Positions 38,561 through 52,170 are shown, numbered from the stretch's first letter. The stretch is DNA of 64,000 nucleotides from Sanghuangporus weigelae (GCA_033182465.1 CP137323.1:558001-622000), one strand, 5' to 3'. Notes: generated by a model not told the origin, from the sequence alone. Made by a program: numbers and translations.

Positions 38561-41500
38561 GGCACCTACTATACAGTGCGAGTGAGAAGGAGCAAAGCCA
38601 GGAATATGTTGATAAATGAGGCTTTCAGCGCAATGCTCAAGCGGAGAGAGGACAGGGATAAAACTGGAAAAATGGTAACTTGAGAGTGCTCGCACCAGGG
38701 GCACGGACTGTAGCGAACAACTCAAGAGGGCAACAGTTTGCGAAACGCGTCATGAAGACATTACCTAAAGCGAGTCAGAACTAGATGTTTGTCTTTGTTG
38801 AGCATGCTGAAGTACTTCCCGTCCTCCAAAAGAGCCAAGGGGAGAACAGAAGAGCAGATGCCTTGGAAAGAGAAGTCTCGATGTGTACGGTAGAATGAAG
38901 GACTTCTTAGAGGCCGCGTTCGGTAGACATACGTAGTCCACCCTTCGTTTATACGCCTGAAGCAGCGAGAAGGTATAAACCTATCTCCAGAGTCTTCAAT
39001 GGTGCGCACCTGCGTCATACATCAAGTTTCGCGTCAAAATAAAACGCAACAACCCGGCTCGGTGAACCTGCCGGGAAAGTAGTTAGAGGTAAAAATAGTT
39101 CAAGTCGTCCTTCGGCTCAAACGAAGACCGAGGTTTTGAAGGCTATTTGAGCACAAAAAAAAGCTATCTTTAATCCAAAGTCCGAAGCTACGGATCACAT
39201 CTAGGGAGACGAAACGCGAGAGTAGCACTCCGGAGATCTTAGCTCGAAAAGAAGGTACAAAGTATCAAGTCAATAAGTTTGCTTCCAGATATACTTCTGC
39301 AAGATAGATAGCTTGCGGTTCGGCTGCGCCGGCGGGACCGCAAGCTAAGATATGACTCGGCGATTGTGCGACTGAGATTGTATAATTCGCAGTCCTTTCA
39401 GACTGACGCTTTAGGATCGCATCGGATGTATTGCCACAGACGCTGGCTGCAGATCAGGCTCAGAGATTGACTCTCTGAAATGATATCCTGAGTATTCCCA
39501 GGATCACCGTGAATGCGAGATTGACCTCGCCGCAGTCTAGCATTACGCAAGGCAACGGAGTGGGCAAGCTGACAACTGCGCAGAGTGCGAAAAAATGAAT
39601 AAGTTTGCACGCTTCCTGAAAACTTTACTTGTCTACTTACTAATCCGCGCCAGCAATTATAATCGTAAGTAAGTAACTTATTGAGTCAAGACGGTCAGCG
39701 CCAAGGTGCTGACGAAGAAAAGCGTCGGCATACAGACTATCCGACCGACCGAGACACGCACACACTGCGCCCACTCTAAATGAATAAACCCAGCTTTCCG
39801 TCAGCTAGAAATGCTAAGCCCCTCAGCGGTGCGCGGGCGCAACGAATGAAGAGGAAAACGTTTCGATGCGAGACCGACTCTTGCATTGCCCCGATGCCCG
39901 AAGTTGGCTTACACATGCTAATCAGGGAGGTATAGAGTAGTGACCGAAATAGTAACCGCGGCGAACGCGGGTAGCGAGAGAATGTCTGGCCTGGAATTCA
40001 ATCAAGTGAGTGAATGCAGTAATGCCGATTTGTGGGGAAGGTAATCAGCTGACTAATCAGTGTTTCAGCGGGAAGGATGCCGATGCCGATGCGGAGAGAC
40101 TAAGTGACTGACATAACCCGAGACGGAACAACGTCATCAACCGGAACAGCGGATACTGGACCGTACTATGTACTATCGTAAAAGTCGATTGCAGATCCTG
40201 GTGACAATAGAAAATACCGCTGGCAGTCAGCTTGAGTCAGACAGTTTTCAAAGTTATCTTATCCAAAAGAATGAATTACCATCGTTATTTTCCATGTGCC
40301 GCGCAGTTGGAGGGGTTTTAAGGCCTGCACGTGTGAAGCGTGTTTCAGTCTGGTCTCGGATAGAATACGGAACGGGAGTAGTGAATGTCCTTGCTTGAGA
40401 GTGTCCCGTTGCTCTGTCCCTGTTGACTGGGATAGGATAGGATACACCAAGAAATGGTCTTATGACTCCACGAAGTATACCCATACTTTGCATTCTGGGG
40501 TGCGCAAGAGACGAAACACAGTGCACCGACTTCTTACCTGCAGGCAGGGTTCCAGTCTGTCGGCGCGCAGAAATGAACAAAGATCCATCTGATTGCGGGC
40601 GATCGACCAACTGATGGGATCGAGACGAAAAGCTGTATGAGCGGAGCACAGGATTTCGCGCTGCCGCTAGGAACCCGACCACCAGCTCCTCAATCACCCA
40701 CTTCTATGTGCTTGTTCATCAGCAGAAATCGACAAACGCACCATCATAATGAAATTGTCGGGTTATTCCCGCTTTTGGATCTTGTTGTTCTCTGCGCATT
40801 AGCGATTTTAGGCCACCCCGTCTTTGATCTAAAATGAATCTGCTGTATCGACTTAGTCAACGCTGACTTGGCATTTTGAGCAGCCACATGGAAGTACGCA
40901 CGTAGGCCCGAATGCGGTGTTCTGGATGAACGCCGCTGCGCGTCGTCATCCTGACCCTTACCTCGGACGACCTTCCGACGAGGCATCAGAAGGTCGATAG
41001 CAAATCATTGTCCGGTCGTTACAAATCAATCAGATCGGAACGAGTTTGTGATGAGAAATTACGTTCCTTGCGCCGGGAAAGGAATCTCAGAGCAGCCTAG
41101 TCGAGTTACGGCTAACAGAAGGTTTTGCGGAGGTAGATGAATTGATTGCGATGAGCACGGAATATTAGAAATATCCCGCAAGATACGAAATTAAATTGTC
41201 GAAAGGCCATGACTAGTACTTTCTGTGTCGAATATCTTCATCTTTCTTTCGTTCTTGCTTGCATTACTTTGTCGGTCGGCAAGGAGGGCGTGTGTCAGCT
41301 GTGTCAGTGTCAGTAGTCAAGATCGGACCTCACATCGGCCTGCCTCGGCACTAGTACTGCCAAGTTTGGTTTTCTTTGTCGATCAAACACGTGGTACACG
41401 TGGCTCTTCGGACTGCCACCACCAGAAAATGATGGCATCACTCTTTCACAATTCCCTTTTGACGGAAAATATTGTTGAAGGTCGAGATTATGCTGTACCA

Positions 41501-42065
41501 TGTACGTTCTATCCGTGTTCTCTGGGTGTTGCTTACCTGGAATGTGGGGCTTAGGGAGTCATTATACGTCTTGAGTTCGGTAACTGAGGCTGTAGGAAAC
41601 ATAACAATTCTCTTCTCATCTATGAAAGCAAGCAGAATCTCTGATTAAAGGTCCGAGAGTGTGAACTAGACGTTTGTGTCCCTGGAGCCTCGCGTAATTT
41701 TATCTGCGATCATGCATATAAGCGTGATGCCTAGGACACAAAAAGACGCCCACTTACATAAGCTGAGAAGCGGGGGACTGAAACCCGAGATCGCCTCTTG
41801 GAAGCTAATCTAATCTCAAGTAAACAACCCACCAGTGCTCCTGACCAGGTTTATAAACCTCATCCCTTCGGCGCTGCCATGTCTCCATTCTGGCTCTCGT
41901 CTGACGCATCCTTCCACCCCGCTCTTATCCTTCCTTCACCATCGACCAACGTTACGATACTTTCAGCGCATTATCTGGAAGGCATTGAATATATTGCGCA
42001 GTACGTTATTTTATCATCTGCACAGTCATATTTCTGTAACGAGCCACTGGACTGTCTAGCGAGCC
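38561..42065. other. Gene-poor stretch
   Basis: About 3.5 kb with only short, unrelated open frames on both strands. Apart from the possible exon near 38.8 kb and the hairpin at 39309-39347, nothing is supported. A 73-codon plus frame starting near 41879 may be a leader or upstream reading frame of the Zn2Cys6 gene. Confidence 0.4.
39309..39347. repeat. Perfect 11-bp inverted repeat (hairpin)
   Basis: TAGCTTGCGGT at 39309-39319 and ACCGCAAGCTA at 39337-39347 are exact reverse complements with a 17-nt GC-rich loop. It lies in a gene-poor stretch. It could be a small mobile-element end, a transcript hairpin or chance. Confidence 0.6.
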
Positions 42066-45000
42066 ATGCAGCTAGTCGCCGAATTTTCTCAGTTTGAACA
42101 GGGCTCCTCGACTCGTAGAGTGAAAAGCAGGAGCAAAGCATGCTTGCATTGTCGGTACGTTGTCTCCCGAACTTACTCTATTATTCGAAGCGGCGCTGAT
42201 TCATCTCCGACCTCAATCAGGCGCCGGAAGATGGTGAGCGATAGCGTCCTCTTATTCAAACCCTGAACTCCCAGGCCTTCTTGGCGATTCCACCGTTTTT
42301 CATCATAGATTGTGTTGTTAAACCAATGTGCTAATCACGCTTTATTGATTCTGCCTAGCGATGTGATGGTGTGAAGCCGTCATGCTTTCAGTGCATCCGA
42401 GCGGAGCGAGCCAATGAATGCGAGTACGACGACGGCATCAACAAGACGAGCACGCAGATGCTTTACGAGCGCCTTGCAATGCTCGAGAAGCGTTACCGGG
42501 ACCTCCAAGCAGCGAAGCGACCCGGACAAAACGGAAGATCCCCGTCCTATCCTCGCGCGAATGCGAGCAGGGCCTCAAGCGTTAGAAATTCCACCTTCAA
42601 CCTCTCGCGGAGCAATTCTGCCCCCGAGCGGGTGTATTCCCAGCCGAGGGTTAACGGCAACGAATTCTACGATCAGAACGTATCCAGCTCAGTCGCCAGT
42701 CAAGATAACGCCCATAGCTTTGCGTTGAACAATTACGATCCTGGAAACGCAGCACTCGGTCCAGGAGTCAATGCGATGAGCAGCAGTATGCAGACTCCGA
42801 ATAACCACCCTTTCGACATCACCAGCATGTCCTTCAGCTCACACTCTAGTTCCCGCTCTGGCCGTTCGACACCATCGACTAGCGATTTTTCCCATACGGA
42901 GCTCACGTTTCATCCGAAATACGCTTTCACGTACGGGTACCAACACAGCCCAGCGGTACATTCACCATACATGGTACCGAACACCGACATTTCTGTAGGC
43001 GTTTCGCCTGATGATACGTCTCATTTTGAGATGGCTGTCTCTACGCATGGGATGCAAGTGAGTAGGACGCTTGTTGCTTGACAAGGATGAAAAAACAACA
43101 TCGTGCTGATGGCTCTGTTTCTAGAACGTTTCAGTTCACCCGGAGCCTCAGCATCATATTTCCCAAAATTCGTCTCGTACGTTTCACAATTTCACAGTCC
43201 TAAAATTCTCGTCATTCATTCGATGAATTTCAAACAGTTGATATTGGTGATGATGGAGATCTATCTCCCGCCGTGCTTGAGCACTTGTGAGCACACGACT
43301 CCTGTACATGTCTTCACTATCGTTTTTCTGACCACGCACGAAAGAATCGACTTATTTGTCGCTCATTCGCAACAAGCGGGCTTGTCACTTCTGTCTTCCA
43401 GGATCGTCGATGTTCTTTCCTTCAGCACAGCCGATTTGAGCTCGTCCATTGCGTGTGCCATGAACTGCCTTCTCCTTTGGGGTGCACATTTCTCTCCTAT
43501 CAAGTCCATCAAGGCGCGGAAGCATCAGTTCCTGCAAAATGCGCTTGCCGGATTGCCTGCCTTGCTCAGCGCGCCTCTTGCTGTTCCTCTAGAGTTTCAA
43601 CCCTCCGAAAGAAGTTCAGCGATAGATCCTTCTGGCGACGGTCGCTACAATATGATGATAGCAATAAGTATCAGCACGATGCTCGCAACGTATTTCTTCG
43701 CTGAAGGCCGTACATTGGAAGGCTCGTATCACGCGAGTACAGCGAGTCGACTTGCGATATGTGCGGGACTCCATCATTCTCCCGACCCTCGCCTATGGAG
43801 AGATTCGTCCTCCAGTAGCGCTGGACTCCTATTCGACTCCCGGCCTTCTCGCGTTCCAAACCCCGGTACGGATTTGCTTCCATATCCGTCGAACTTAAAC
43901 TCCGCACTTGAGCGGCATCACGTATTTTGGAACGTGTTCGTGCTTGATCGTGCGTGGAGCGGGGCGGGGCGATTGGCAGCAGCAAGTTCGCAGTGGGCAG
44001 CTGTTCGAAGCGAGGCTTCGAACCTTGGCAACATACTAACGGACAAAGATTCAAGGACAGCAATCTCCACGCCCTGGCCAGGAGACTGGGGATTGTTACT
44101 TGTACGTGTCTCACGCATCTGCACCGGCCTTCTGACTGAAGTTGTTGCTCGTTGTTCTTCAGTTTGAGGATCCTCAGGATGACGGCTCCTCCTTGCTCCC
44201 TTCTGGATGTCCTGTAGAAGATTTCCTTTCCGGGTTTGACGGCCATCCGACACAATCCGTTCTTCAGCTGCGCGCAAAAAGTACTGCTCTATTTGAAATG
44301 GCCTCCCGTGTAGCATCATTGCATGACCCTTGTATGTATCGTCTGCCATTAAGCAAAGTTACACCTTGATACGAAGAAATGTCCTTCAGATAACCCCAAT
44401 GAAGGCCTTGTTTCTTCCTTTGCAACGCTGCAGCGGACGCTATCGATGTTCATCAAGGTGCTTCCTCCTCTGACTCAGCGCGGATTCGGCCCAGCTTCGT
44501 TCTCGAAGGCGTCCCAGTTCACAACACATACACTTGTACATACGGCCAACATACGTCTCTACGAAAGACTCGCGGAGAAGGCATACAAGGAGGGATACAT
44601 CGATAATCCTACCGCGCTATTCAGAGGTGTCAAGAACTCCCCGGAAGCAACAGTGCAGGGGATCATGGATGGGTTGCTTGGCTACGAACGCGTATTTTCC
44701 GACGTAGACTTCAATCAGACAGATCACACACATGTTGGGTTCGCGGGCATGGCATGCGCGGCAGCTGATAGATGTTTATCATCCGCTCGCGAGGTCGTGA
44801 AAATAGCGAGTTGCATTGCTCCTGATGACTTCCCATTTTTGGAACCAATCATCGCTGTAAGTGATCTGCTTATCGTCCCCTTCTCCTCGGTTGCTGATCA
44901 GTGTTGACTCGACAGCCATGTTGGGCATTTGCGAGTGATGTTCTGCTACGCGAGCTCAGGCGCATTTGGGCCGTCTCTCAGCCTTCGGCCAAAGCCAATC

Positions 45001-45128
45001 TAGTATCTGAAATAAACATCCTGGAGTCAAGCTTGAAACGTTTCGGAACTGTTTTCGCCATCGGCAGTGAGTCCGCTTGTTTGTTTTTAGATGTCCGGCC
45101 GGAGCTCATGCCTCGTCCTAGAAAATGA
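42066..45128 (+). CDS. Zn2Cys6 fungal-specific transcription factor
   Basis: Nine exons: 42066-42154, 42221-42233 (13 nt), 42359-43057, 43125-43176, 43238-43286, 43345-44101, 44163-44331, 44390-44856 and 44916-45128 (2508 nt, 835 aa). The binuclear cluster is assembled from three exons: CLHCRRRKMRCDGVKPSC then FQCIRAERANEC. A short coiled linker follows (YERLAMLEKRYRDLQ), then a Ser-rich region. The middle homology region includes HLIDLFVAHSQQAGL, YFFAEGRTLEGSYHASTASRLAICAGLH and HHVFWNVFVLDRAWS. Such factors bind CGG-type sites; the target pathway cannot be told. The last exon may instead splice at 45074 and end at 45154. An upstream exon is possible. Confidence 0.9.
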
Positions 45129-45154
45129 AGCAAGAAGAGTATCATCCACGTTGA

Positions 45155-48100
45155 ACAGCATCACAGGAGGTAGTACTCTAAGCGTTCCCTAGTCTGTCGA
45201 AAAGGGGGGGACTTCGCTTTGATGTCTTCTCGAATCGAATCACATCTACAACATCTCCATCGCATTCTTTCAACAGAACGTAATCATTTTTCTGATTGTT
45301 CCCGTATCTCAAGCTCTCTTCTGACTATCTCCATTGTAACTACCTAATCATTGTATTTGTAGCTGTGAACTGCCGTTCAAATTTAGACTAGTAGACCGCA
45401 AGTTGCTCTGTATCGTTAGATCTGAAATGTGTCATTCTCATTATTATTGTACAGAACAGCTTGGCTAAAACGTTCTTTCCCCTCCTCCGTGTAGCAATGC
45501 GCGTAATAAATTATAGTATAATTTTGACATCAAACGCGTTTTGTAAAATGATTGGACTGCGGGCTCAAAAACAAATCTCTGAAAGCGGATATGGTAAGGA
45601 CAAGAATACATTTTGATGGTCGTACGGAATCGTAAGTATAGATCTGCAATCGTTCATCAGGGTCGAATGCATAACAGTATACGCTCAGAATAGGAACGCT
45701 AAATAAGGTTTTCGCAACACTGATCTACCGGATGATGGCGTGCATCCGGGACAAAGGGTAGAATGAGGGCGATCTCGGTTGTCTGCAATGATTTCATGGT
45801 GTAGAGAAGGGCATCATCGGCAAGTCCGTCAGAACGAGAACAAAATACAAATCATTTCGAGTACTAGGAATCCAGCGCTCGACAAGACCATCGAGCCTGA
45901 GTCGGGGCTCAGGGAAAAACTCGGACAATACTGGTCACCGATAGAGCCTTGCCACGAATTTATGAATAGTGAAATACCCGGTGGCAAGGACCAGACTCGT
46001 TTGCTAAGAGAGGGAGGCACGGGTGCTAGACAATACGGGCGCTGTCCATTCCACCTTTCTCTCGTAAATCAACAATGCGGTTTTCGCAAGTTGTGTGCCA
46101 GGAGCGATGGTGCCGCTTTCAAAGAAATGAATTCGCCAATAGCACGTATCGAAGTCAGAGAAACGAGAAGCCCAAAATGAGGATAGAGTCAGAATTTCTG
46201 CTAAGAATTACTGTCACATTCGACTTAACAAACTTGGGAGTCCGAACGAGCTGTGCATACACGGCAAGGAAATCCCCAAATGGATGCAAAGAAGGCTTAG
46301 CCACTAGCATTGCTTTATAAAGCATAGAGCCATATGATCGTTCCGATTTTGAAATGCTCTGCACCGGAAATCTGGGGCCCTTGGTGACAAGGAGATGTGA
46401 ACGCAGAGGAAGCAGAAAGCAAGGACTATAATCAGCTTCCTCGGTCATTTCGTGTTATATCTGACTGCATGTGCTTTGGTCCGGCTGTTCTTTGATGTCC
46501 GAGGAAGTGTCTTCGGCGGGCTCGGTGAATGAGAGCTCTCGTTCGAGCCGAAGAATGGGTCCCAGAATACGGATTTTAGCAGCGCAACAGATTGATATCG
46601 ACGATATTGGAATGTTCTCCCAAGCCATCGCTGTGTTCATTGGAAATACTGACGCAAAGAGATCCGGAGATTGGTTCTTCCACACATACTTGAACCATTT
46701 GCGTTTAGATTAGCTGCCATCACAGAATTCAGAACATTTCGGCAAAGAGACGAGAGCCGCGTGGAATGAGGCGAAAGGTAATGTGGCACTCAATGGGCTA
46801 TCACTATCCAATGCGAAATCGTCTCTTGTCGGCCGCCATTAACGATGGATCGAGAACAGTTTCGTGACCATTTCTCGGCATATAAGAAGACTAAATCATT
46901 GCGATACTACAAGCCGAGTGTACCCGCAGGCGAGGTTTGAGATTCACTCCGTAAAGGCGCTCCGAAATGAGCTTTTGAAAATCGACTAGAAATGAAACCT
47001 ACAATGATTTGCGAACCTGCATTGCGATTAGTGTCAAAACTTCGAAACGTAGACTTTCCAGACTTTCCGGAGAGACCGATTGAGGACACGACAAGTTTGA
47101 GCGCTCGGAAGATAGGACAACTTAATAGACAATAAGCAGCTTTCACACTTGAAAAGCGCGGGAACAAGCGACGTGATGTGCTTTAGAACCATGTGAAGGC
47201 GAGGTAGTGCATGTTTCGATTGCCTTTCCCCAAGCGGCTACCTACTATTGCATCAAATTTTTCTGTACAAGAAATCTTAGCTGCAGACCTCGAGTCCATA
47301 GCATTTGAGGACAATACTACGAGGTCGCGTAAGACGCGCATCGCGAAAAGTACTTACATGATCTCGGCTCTGTCAATATCGCCTCGCTTTTGTCCGCTCG
47401 CCGGATAATATGAAGAGCGGTTATGATTCAAGGTAGAATGTGCTGTATTGTCAGATACAGGTATCGCGATCGTTGATAGGGACCAAGGACCAGATCAGCC
47501 TGCCATTTTCCTTGATCAACGCAACGTTCGTTATCTCTGTCTCCAGCGACCATCTTATACAGCCGCAAAGTACGGAAAGCAAGTCAGTTTTATATGGTCT
47601 CCTCGAAAGGGGCATTCATTTGTCCTTGTGATCGGATCATAAAAAAAACTGAACAGTTGTCACTTTTCCTGTATCCGGACAAAGCAAGGGCAACAACAAG
47701 GATGGAGGACGAAATGAGCCGGTCCTGCGGTCCATGGGGTCTATGGACACCCGATGCGTCCGCAGCGCCATCTCCAGAGCAAGCGAAAGCAAATCGTCAC
47801 GCCGGACTACTCGCCTTGGTGAGAACAAGTAAGTATCCAAAGCCATATCAAAACACAATCACGGAGTAAGCCGAAGGCGCTCCGAGCGTCGCAGCATGCC
47901 GATTCTTCACCTTGAGTACCAAAAGGCAAGGTGGGTGGTGGAGTTCGGATTTCAATGTGAGGTTCAGGGCGCCTAAAGATTTACTTGTAAACTGTCTGAG
48001 TCCACCAAGGCTTCGGATGACCGAAACGTAGCTGCGGACCATCTTTACCTAATCAACCGCCAGTCAAACCCCAGAGTCGGACTAGAGCGTGAGAGGGAGT

Positions 48101-48888
48101 GGGCGTCTAGTCTTATGTATCTGTTGGCGCCTTTACGCGGATTATCTGGAATAGTAGTTCACCCAAATCAGTACAATAGAGTGCTGTCCTACAGGAATTA
48201 TCAATTACGTCGCTTTTATACGTCTTAGCGCACACTGGCCTTATTCGATCTCCATGCGCGTATTGATGCTGCGTTCTTCTTATCCGGCAGCTAAGCTTTT
48301 GTCGGTACGCATTTCGAGTGAAACTGGGGATACTTGATTAGCGTACCATAATCCTTATAGCTACACTGAAAAAAAGTCATGTATCAGTACGCCAGAGCCG
48401 TACATGCGATCATGCTTTGAATATTGAGATTCAACGAAGGTATCGAGAATGAACGTGAATGGCCTTGTGGAAATGCTTTAGATATAATTGGACGAAGACA
48501 TGACTCGGATTCCAGCGATTCCAGCTATTCCAGCGGGATAGATAAGCCAAAGGTCCACCATTAGCAGCGCCGATACCGCATCTCTGAGAGACATACCTAC
48601 CAGTTGGCAAGATAGAACGGTTTCTAATTATGAGGCGGGAGCAAATCGACACCCGAGTATTTGACCCGAATGCCGGTACCCGGAACAAGTTACCGAACTC
48701 TATTTCCTCATATGGTCGTGTCCCCTTGGGTGCTGATCGTTCCCGTCCCGCGAGGCGAAGGCGTGCCCGACAGCCGTTTAACTTGCAAACGATGAACGTT
48801 CTCTCTTTCTCTCCAACAGCCATCACCTAAGGCAACGACGGGTTGGATCACTGCATTGAATCTACTATGTACAAAGCATAGGACTGCT
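45155..48888. other. Gene-poor stretch of 3.7 kb
   Basis: Scattered open frames of up to about 130 codons on both strands show no family motifs, no signal of splicing continuity and no repeats I can recognise. One short frame starting at 47701 (MEDEMSRSCGPWGLWTPD) precedes a GTAAGT, but I could not extend it. Confidence 0.4.
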
Positions 48889-50938
48889 ATGGACAGAAGC
48901 TCAGACACTACTACGTTCTCACCAACGCCCTTCAGTCCGTTCTCGTCGAGTAACTCATTTGGAAGTGAAGGACAGACGTCTGATGGCGAGTGCATCTTAG
49001 CATATGATTGTCTCTTAGGAAAAACTGATAGCATCTCGTGTAGAACCGGCGGATCTTGGGCAACTCTCCGCTGTCTTTGAAGTATTGCGTCAAGAATTTC
49101 AGCCTCGCGGCCAAGCCCCTGTCATTCCTCGAGCCGGCACTCCTACCTCATCCTTAGTGGTATCTGCTTCCGACGGAGAGGAGTCAAGAACAGTCTGGAC
49201 GAAATCCGGCTCTGTATCGTATTCCGACTCCGATGGTGAAGGCGATTACATCGGCAACAATGCGGAAATTAAGGATGGAATTGATCAACCCTCTCTCGGA
49301 TATCTTGATGATGTGCTCGGATTTCTTGCCGCTGAAAGAGCCAAGCTCACCGCTCAGAGAGAAGCCGGCCTAAAGGGTGGGCAATCTTCCCAATCTCAGG
49401 CTTCGACGAGCGAGAATGCTTGGCGGCATGTTATTGAACCTCGCCGAAGACGTCGGAGGAAACGAAACAAGAATCACGTATCGAATATGAGCGCCAGTAC
49501 AAGCGGAGCGAATGTCGATTTTGATGTAGATGGAGACGGTGAAGCTGATGCTGAGGGTGTGGCTACACCGGTCGGAGATGCTCTTGACGGCTCTTCGTCT
49601 GGAGAATATTGGTCTCATGGCAAGTCCATGCCTGCCACTCCTCCGCATGGTACTAGCCGTCGCTTGCGTAATATTGCTAGCAAAGGTAAAGGGAAGGATC
49701 CTATGACCGTGACAATTCCTGGTACCTCTGCGACTATCCCAGTACATCCGAAACTCACCCATAGCCGTTCAACTCCCAGTCTCCGAGTCACTATTCCGAC
49801 ACCGCCTGATGCTCGTGTTCTTCGTCTTCGGACTCTCGCCACGAAATTGCGCATGCTATTCACTGAAGATGCACGACACCTGTCCTCCGTCCTATTGAAC
49901 GACGCTCCTGGAGAAGATGGATTCATTGATCCGCGCGGTCGGCCGCCAGAAGGCGCTGACGATCCACTCATCCATGTCTTCGTTGATCAGTAAGTCACAG
50001 CATTCAGTCTAATTGCTTGTATCTTATCTATCGACAATCACAGTTCTAACATCCTCATCGGGTTCCTCAATCACCTTCGAAGATTCCCTGTTCATCCTTC
50101 CCGACGTCCGAAAACCCATTTATCGCATGCGGCTCTGACACTCATCTTAGAACGTGGTCGACCCATCGCGCGGCGCGTTCTTGCGACATCCTCTCCGCTG
50201 TATCAGCCGATGGATGGTGCAGAACGACTTGGATACGAAGTGCGTGTGTACGCGCGTGTTCCAGACCTCGGTGATGGACTTGATCGTGCAGCCGCCCGAG
50301 AAGTTGTTGCTAAGAACAAGCGGAGTGGCGGCGCCATGAGTTCGGGTACTGGGACGGGTAGCGCTGACTCTGACCCAGGTCCGGCCGTCCCTCCTTCTGC
50401 TGCAAAGAACGCAAACGGCCACTCGCGAAGTTCGTCTCTAACAGCAGCTACTAGAGGGGGCTCGGGTGTGTACGCTCATGCAACAGTTAGTGTGCCGTCA
50501 TCGTTGGCTCCCATCGCTAGCGGAGCCGGAAGCGGAAGCGCTGGCCGCATCCGATACCGTGAGCAAGGTGTCGACGAGCTCTTGCAATTAAAGCTACATC
50601 AAGCTCTCGCAGATGCAGACTCACCTCCTCCGCCCGGCTCGACTATTGTGCTTGCCACAGGGGATGGGAACGCAGGACAGTTCAATGCAGATGGATTCCT
50701 CGGCGCTGTGCGCACTGCTCTAAAGAAAGGATGGCGAGTGGAGTTGTACGCGTGGGAGTATGGTCTGAGTAAAGCATGGGTCAAGGAGTTTGGTGGGTCT
50801 GGGACTACCAGTTCTGTTGGAGGTGCTTCCGGAAACGGGCGAACAGACGTGGAGGTCAAGTTGGATGGACCCTATGGAGATCGATTCCGGATTGTCGGAC
50901 TTGAGAAGTTTGCACAGGACTTACTGGAGATTCCCTGA
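48889..50938 (+). CDS. NYN-domain (PIN-like) RNase-type protein
   Basis: The main body is secure: an exon ending at 49989, then 50044-50938. A first exon from ATG 48889 (TFSPTPFSPFSSSNSFGS) is likely, but its junction is ambiguous because acceptors at 49018, 49031 and 49043 compete and phases do not fit the simplest donor. The junction at 49989/50044 creates VFVDHSNILIGFL, the first acidic motif of NYN domains. TGDGNAGQFNADGF supplies the C-terminal catalytic Asp, and GWRVELYAWEYGLS follows. NYN proteins are PIN-like metal-dependent ribonucleases or RNA-binding proteins. About 300 residues before the domain are low-complexity, with a basic patch (PRRRRRRKRNK), possibly a nuclear signal. Confidence 0.85.
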
Positions 50939-52170
50939 ATTCTTTTGCCTATTAAATATGGATAGTCATCGGCACTTGTCCTAAGCTATTACTAGGAGAC
51001 TTGATTCGGAACCGCATATTCTCGTAATCATTGTTGCATTCACAAGTGCTCACAGCAAAGAGTAACAATCCGTAAATATTAAGAAGGATTATTTCGTCGT
51101 CCAGTTATTATGAATTATTACGTAACATTTGTTTGGTAATTAAACCTGATGTAATTTTGTAATCGTGAAAGCTTTTTCGAGATATGATAAGGAACGTGAT
51201 GTACAGTCATTAACCGGTCCTTTGAACACCTATTACAGATCCACTTTTGTAGCTCACCATGCAGCAATTTTCTCAAAACTGCGTGCATACTCCAATTGTC
51301 TACCATGAGATACACCTGCTAATTTTTTTCCCGGTCATAACATAGACAGGAAAAATTGATATGGCCAATAGAAAATTATAGGTGACTGTCACGTAATACG
51401 GCTCCTTTGAACACCGTGTGACATTACAAAACGCCTAATATCGGCTAATTTGCCGACTTGGCAATAACAACGTCGATCACATTATGTAAAATAAATGGTT
51501 TGTGCATCTGTCACATTTTTTGCTTGTTTGGCTTGCATTAATTTACTGAAAGCATATTCCTCCATGAAAATATAAGATAAGACACTCATAATAGAGTGAT
51601 ACTAGCTAATAAACTCAGAATCCACATTGGTTGACAGAAAAATGCACAGGACCAATTTGATCAGAGTGAGGTTTACTGGTTTCACATAAATTTGACCAGT
51701 GTCTAATTTTTCCTGACCCAACAACTTGCCCGATTTACTTAAAAATTTGGATATCAATTCAGATATACACTTTGCATCTTCACCATTTTTCTTGTGGTGA
51801 GGGATGAAGAATTGAGTGAGAAAACGTAAGGTGTTTAAAGGAATGGTACTGTTTAAAGGACCGGTTAATGACTGTATTAATGGTGATAGGCAATAACGGT
51901 CATGCAACTCGCGATCGTTCCCACGATGCCGCTTATAGGAAATCCTGTCGGAGCTTCAAAAAAACTTGACAAGAATTTCAGAAGAGAATGTGTAGGCTTA
52001 CACAACATCATGTAGACCATATCAAGGCGTGAAATATATGTATTTGACTACTTGGAACACTTGTCCGGAAGTAGAATTTCTTTAAATGCAAAAATCGGCA
52101 GAATCTAGCATTAAAAAGGTATAAAGTGTACAAAATGAGTCTTTACAAAGAAATTTTTGACATTTTGTTC
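50939..52170. other. AT-rich repeat-derived intergenic DNA
   Basis: Strongly AT-rich compared with the genes around it. It contains the inverted-repeat element at 51205-51874 and leads into the first 134-bp direct repeat. No host gene seen. Confidence 0.6.
51205..51874. mobile_element. Non-autonomous pogo/Tc1-mariner-like element (MITE-type)
   Basis: The left end CAGTCATTAACCGGTCCTTT and the right end are inverted copies (20 bases exact, 24 of 25 overall). The 670-bp unit is flanked by TA on both sides (51203-51204 and 51875-51876), the target duplication of the Tc1/mariner/pogo group. CAGT ends are usual for fungal pogo/Fot elements. It is too short for a transposase and I recognise none in it, so it would need one in trans. 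The family call rests on ends and TA only. Confidence 0.7.

Noticed and set aside
48431-48826. 131-codon minus frame before the NYN gene
   Set aside because: No family motif or plausible promoter context; similar-length frames occur by chance on both strands there.
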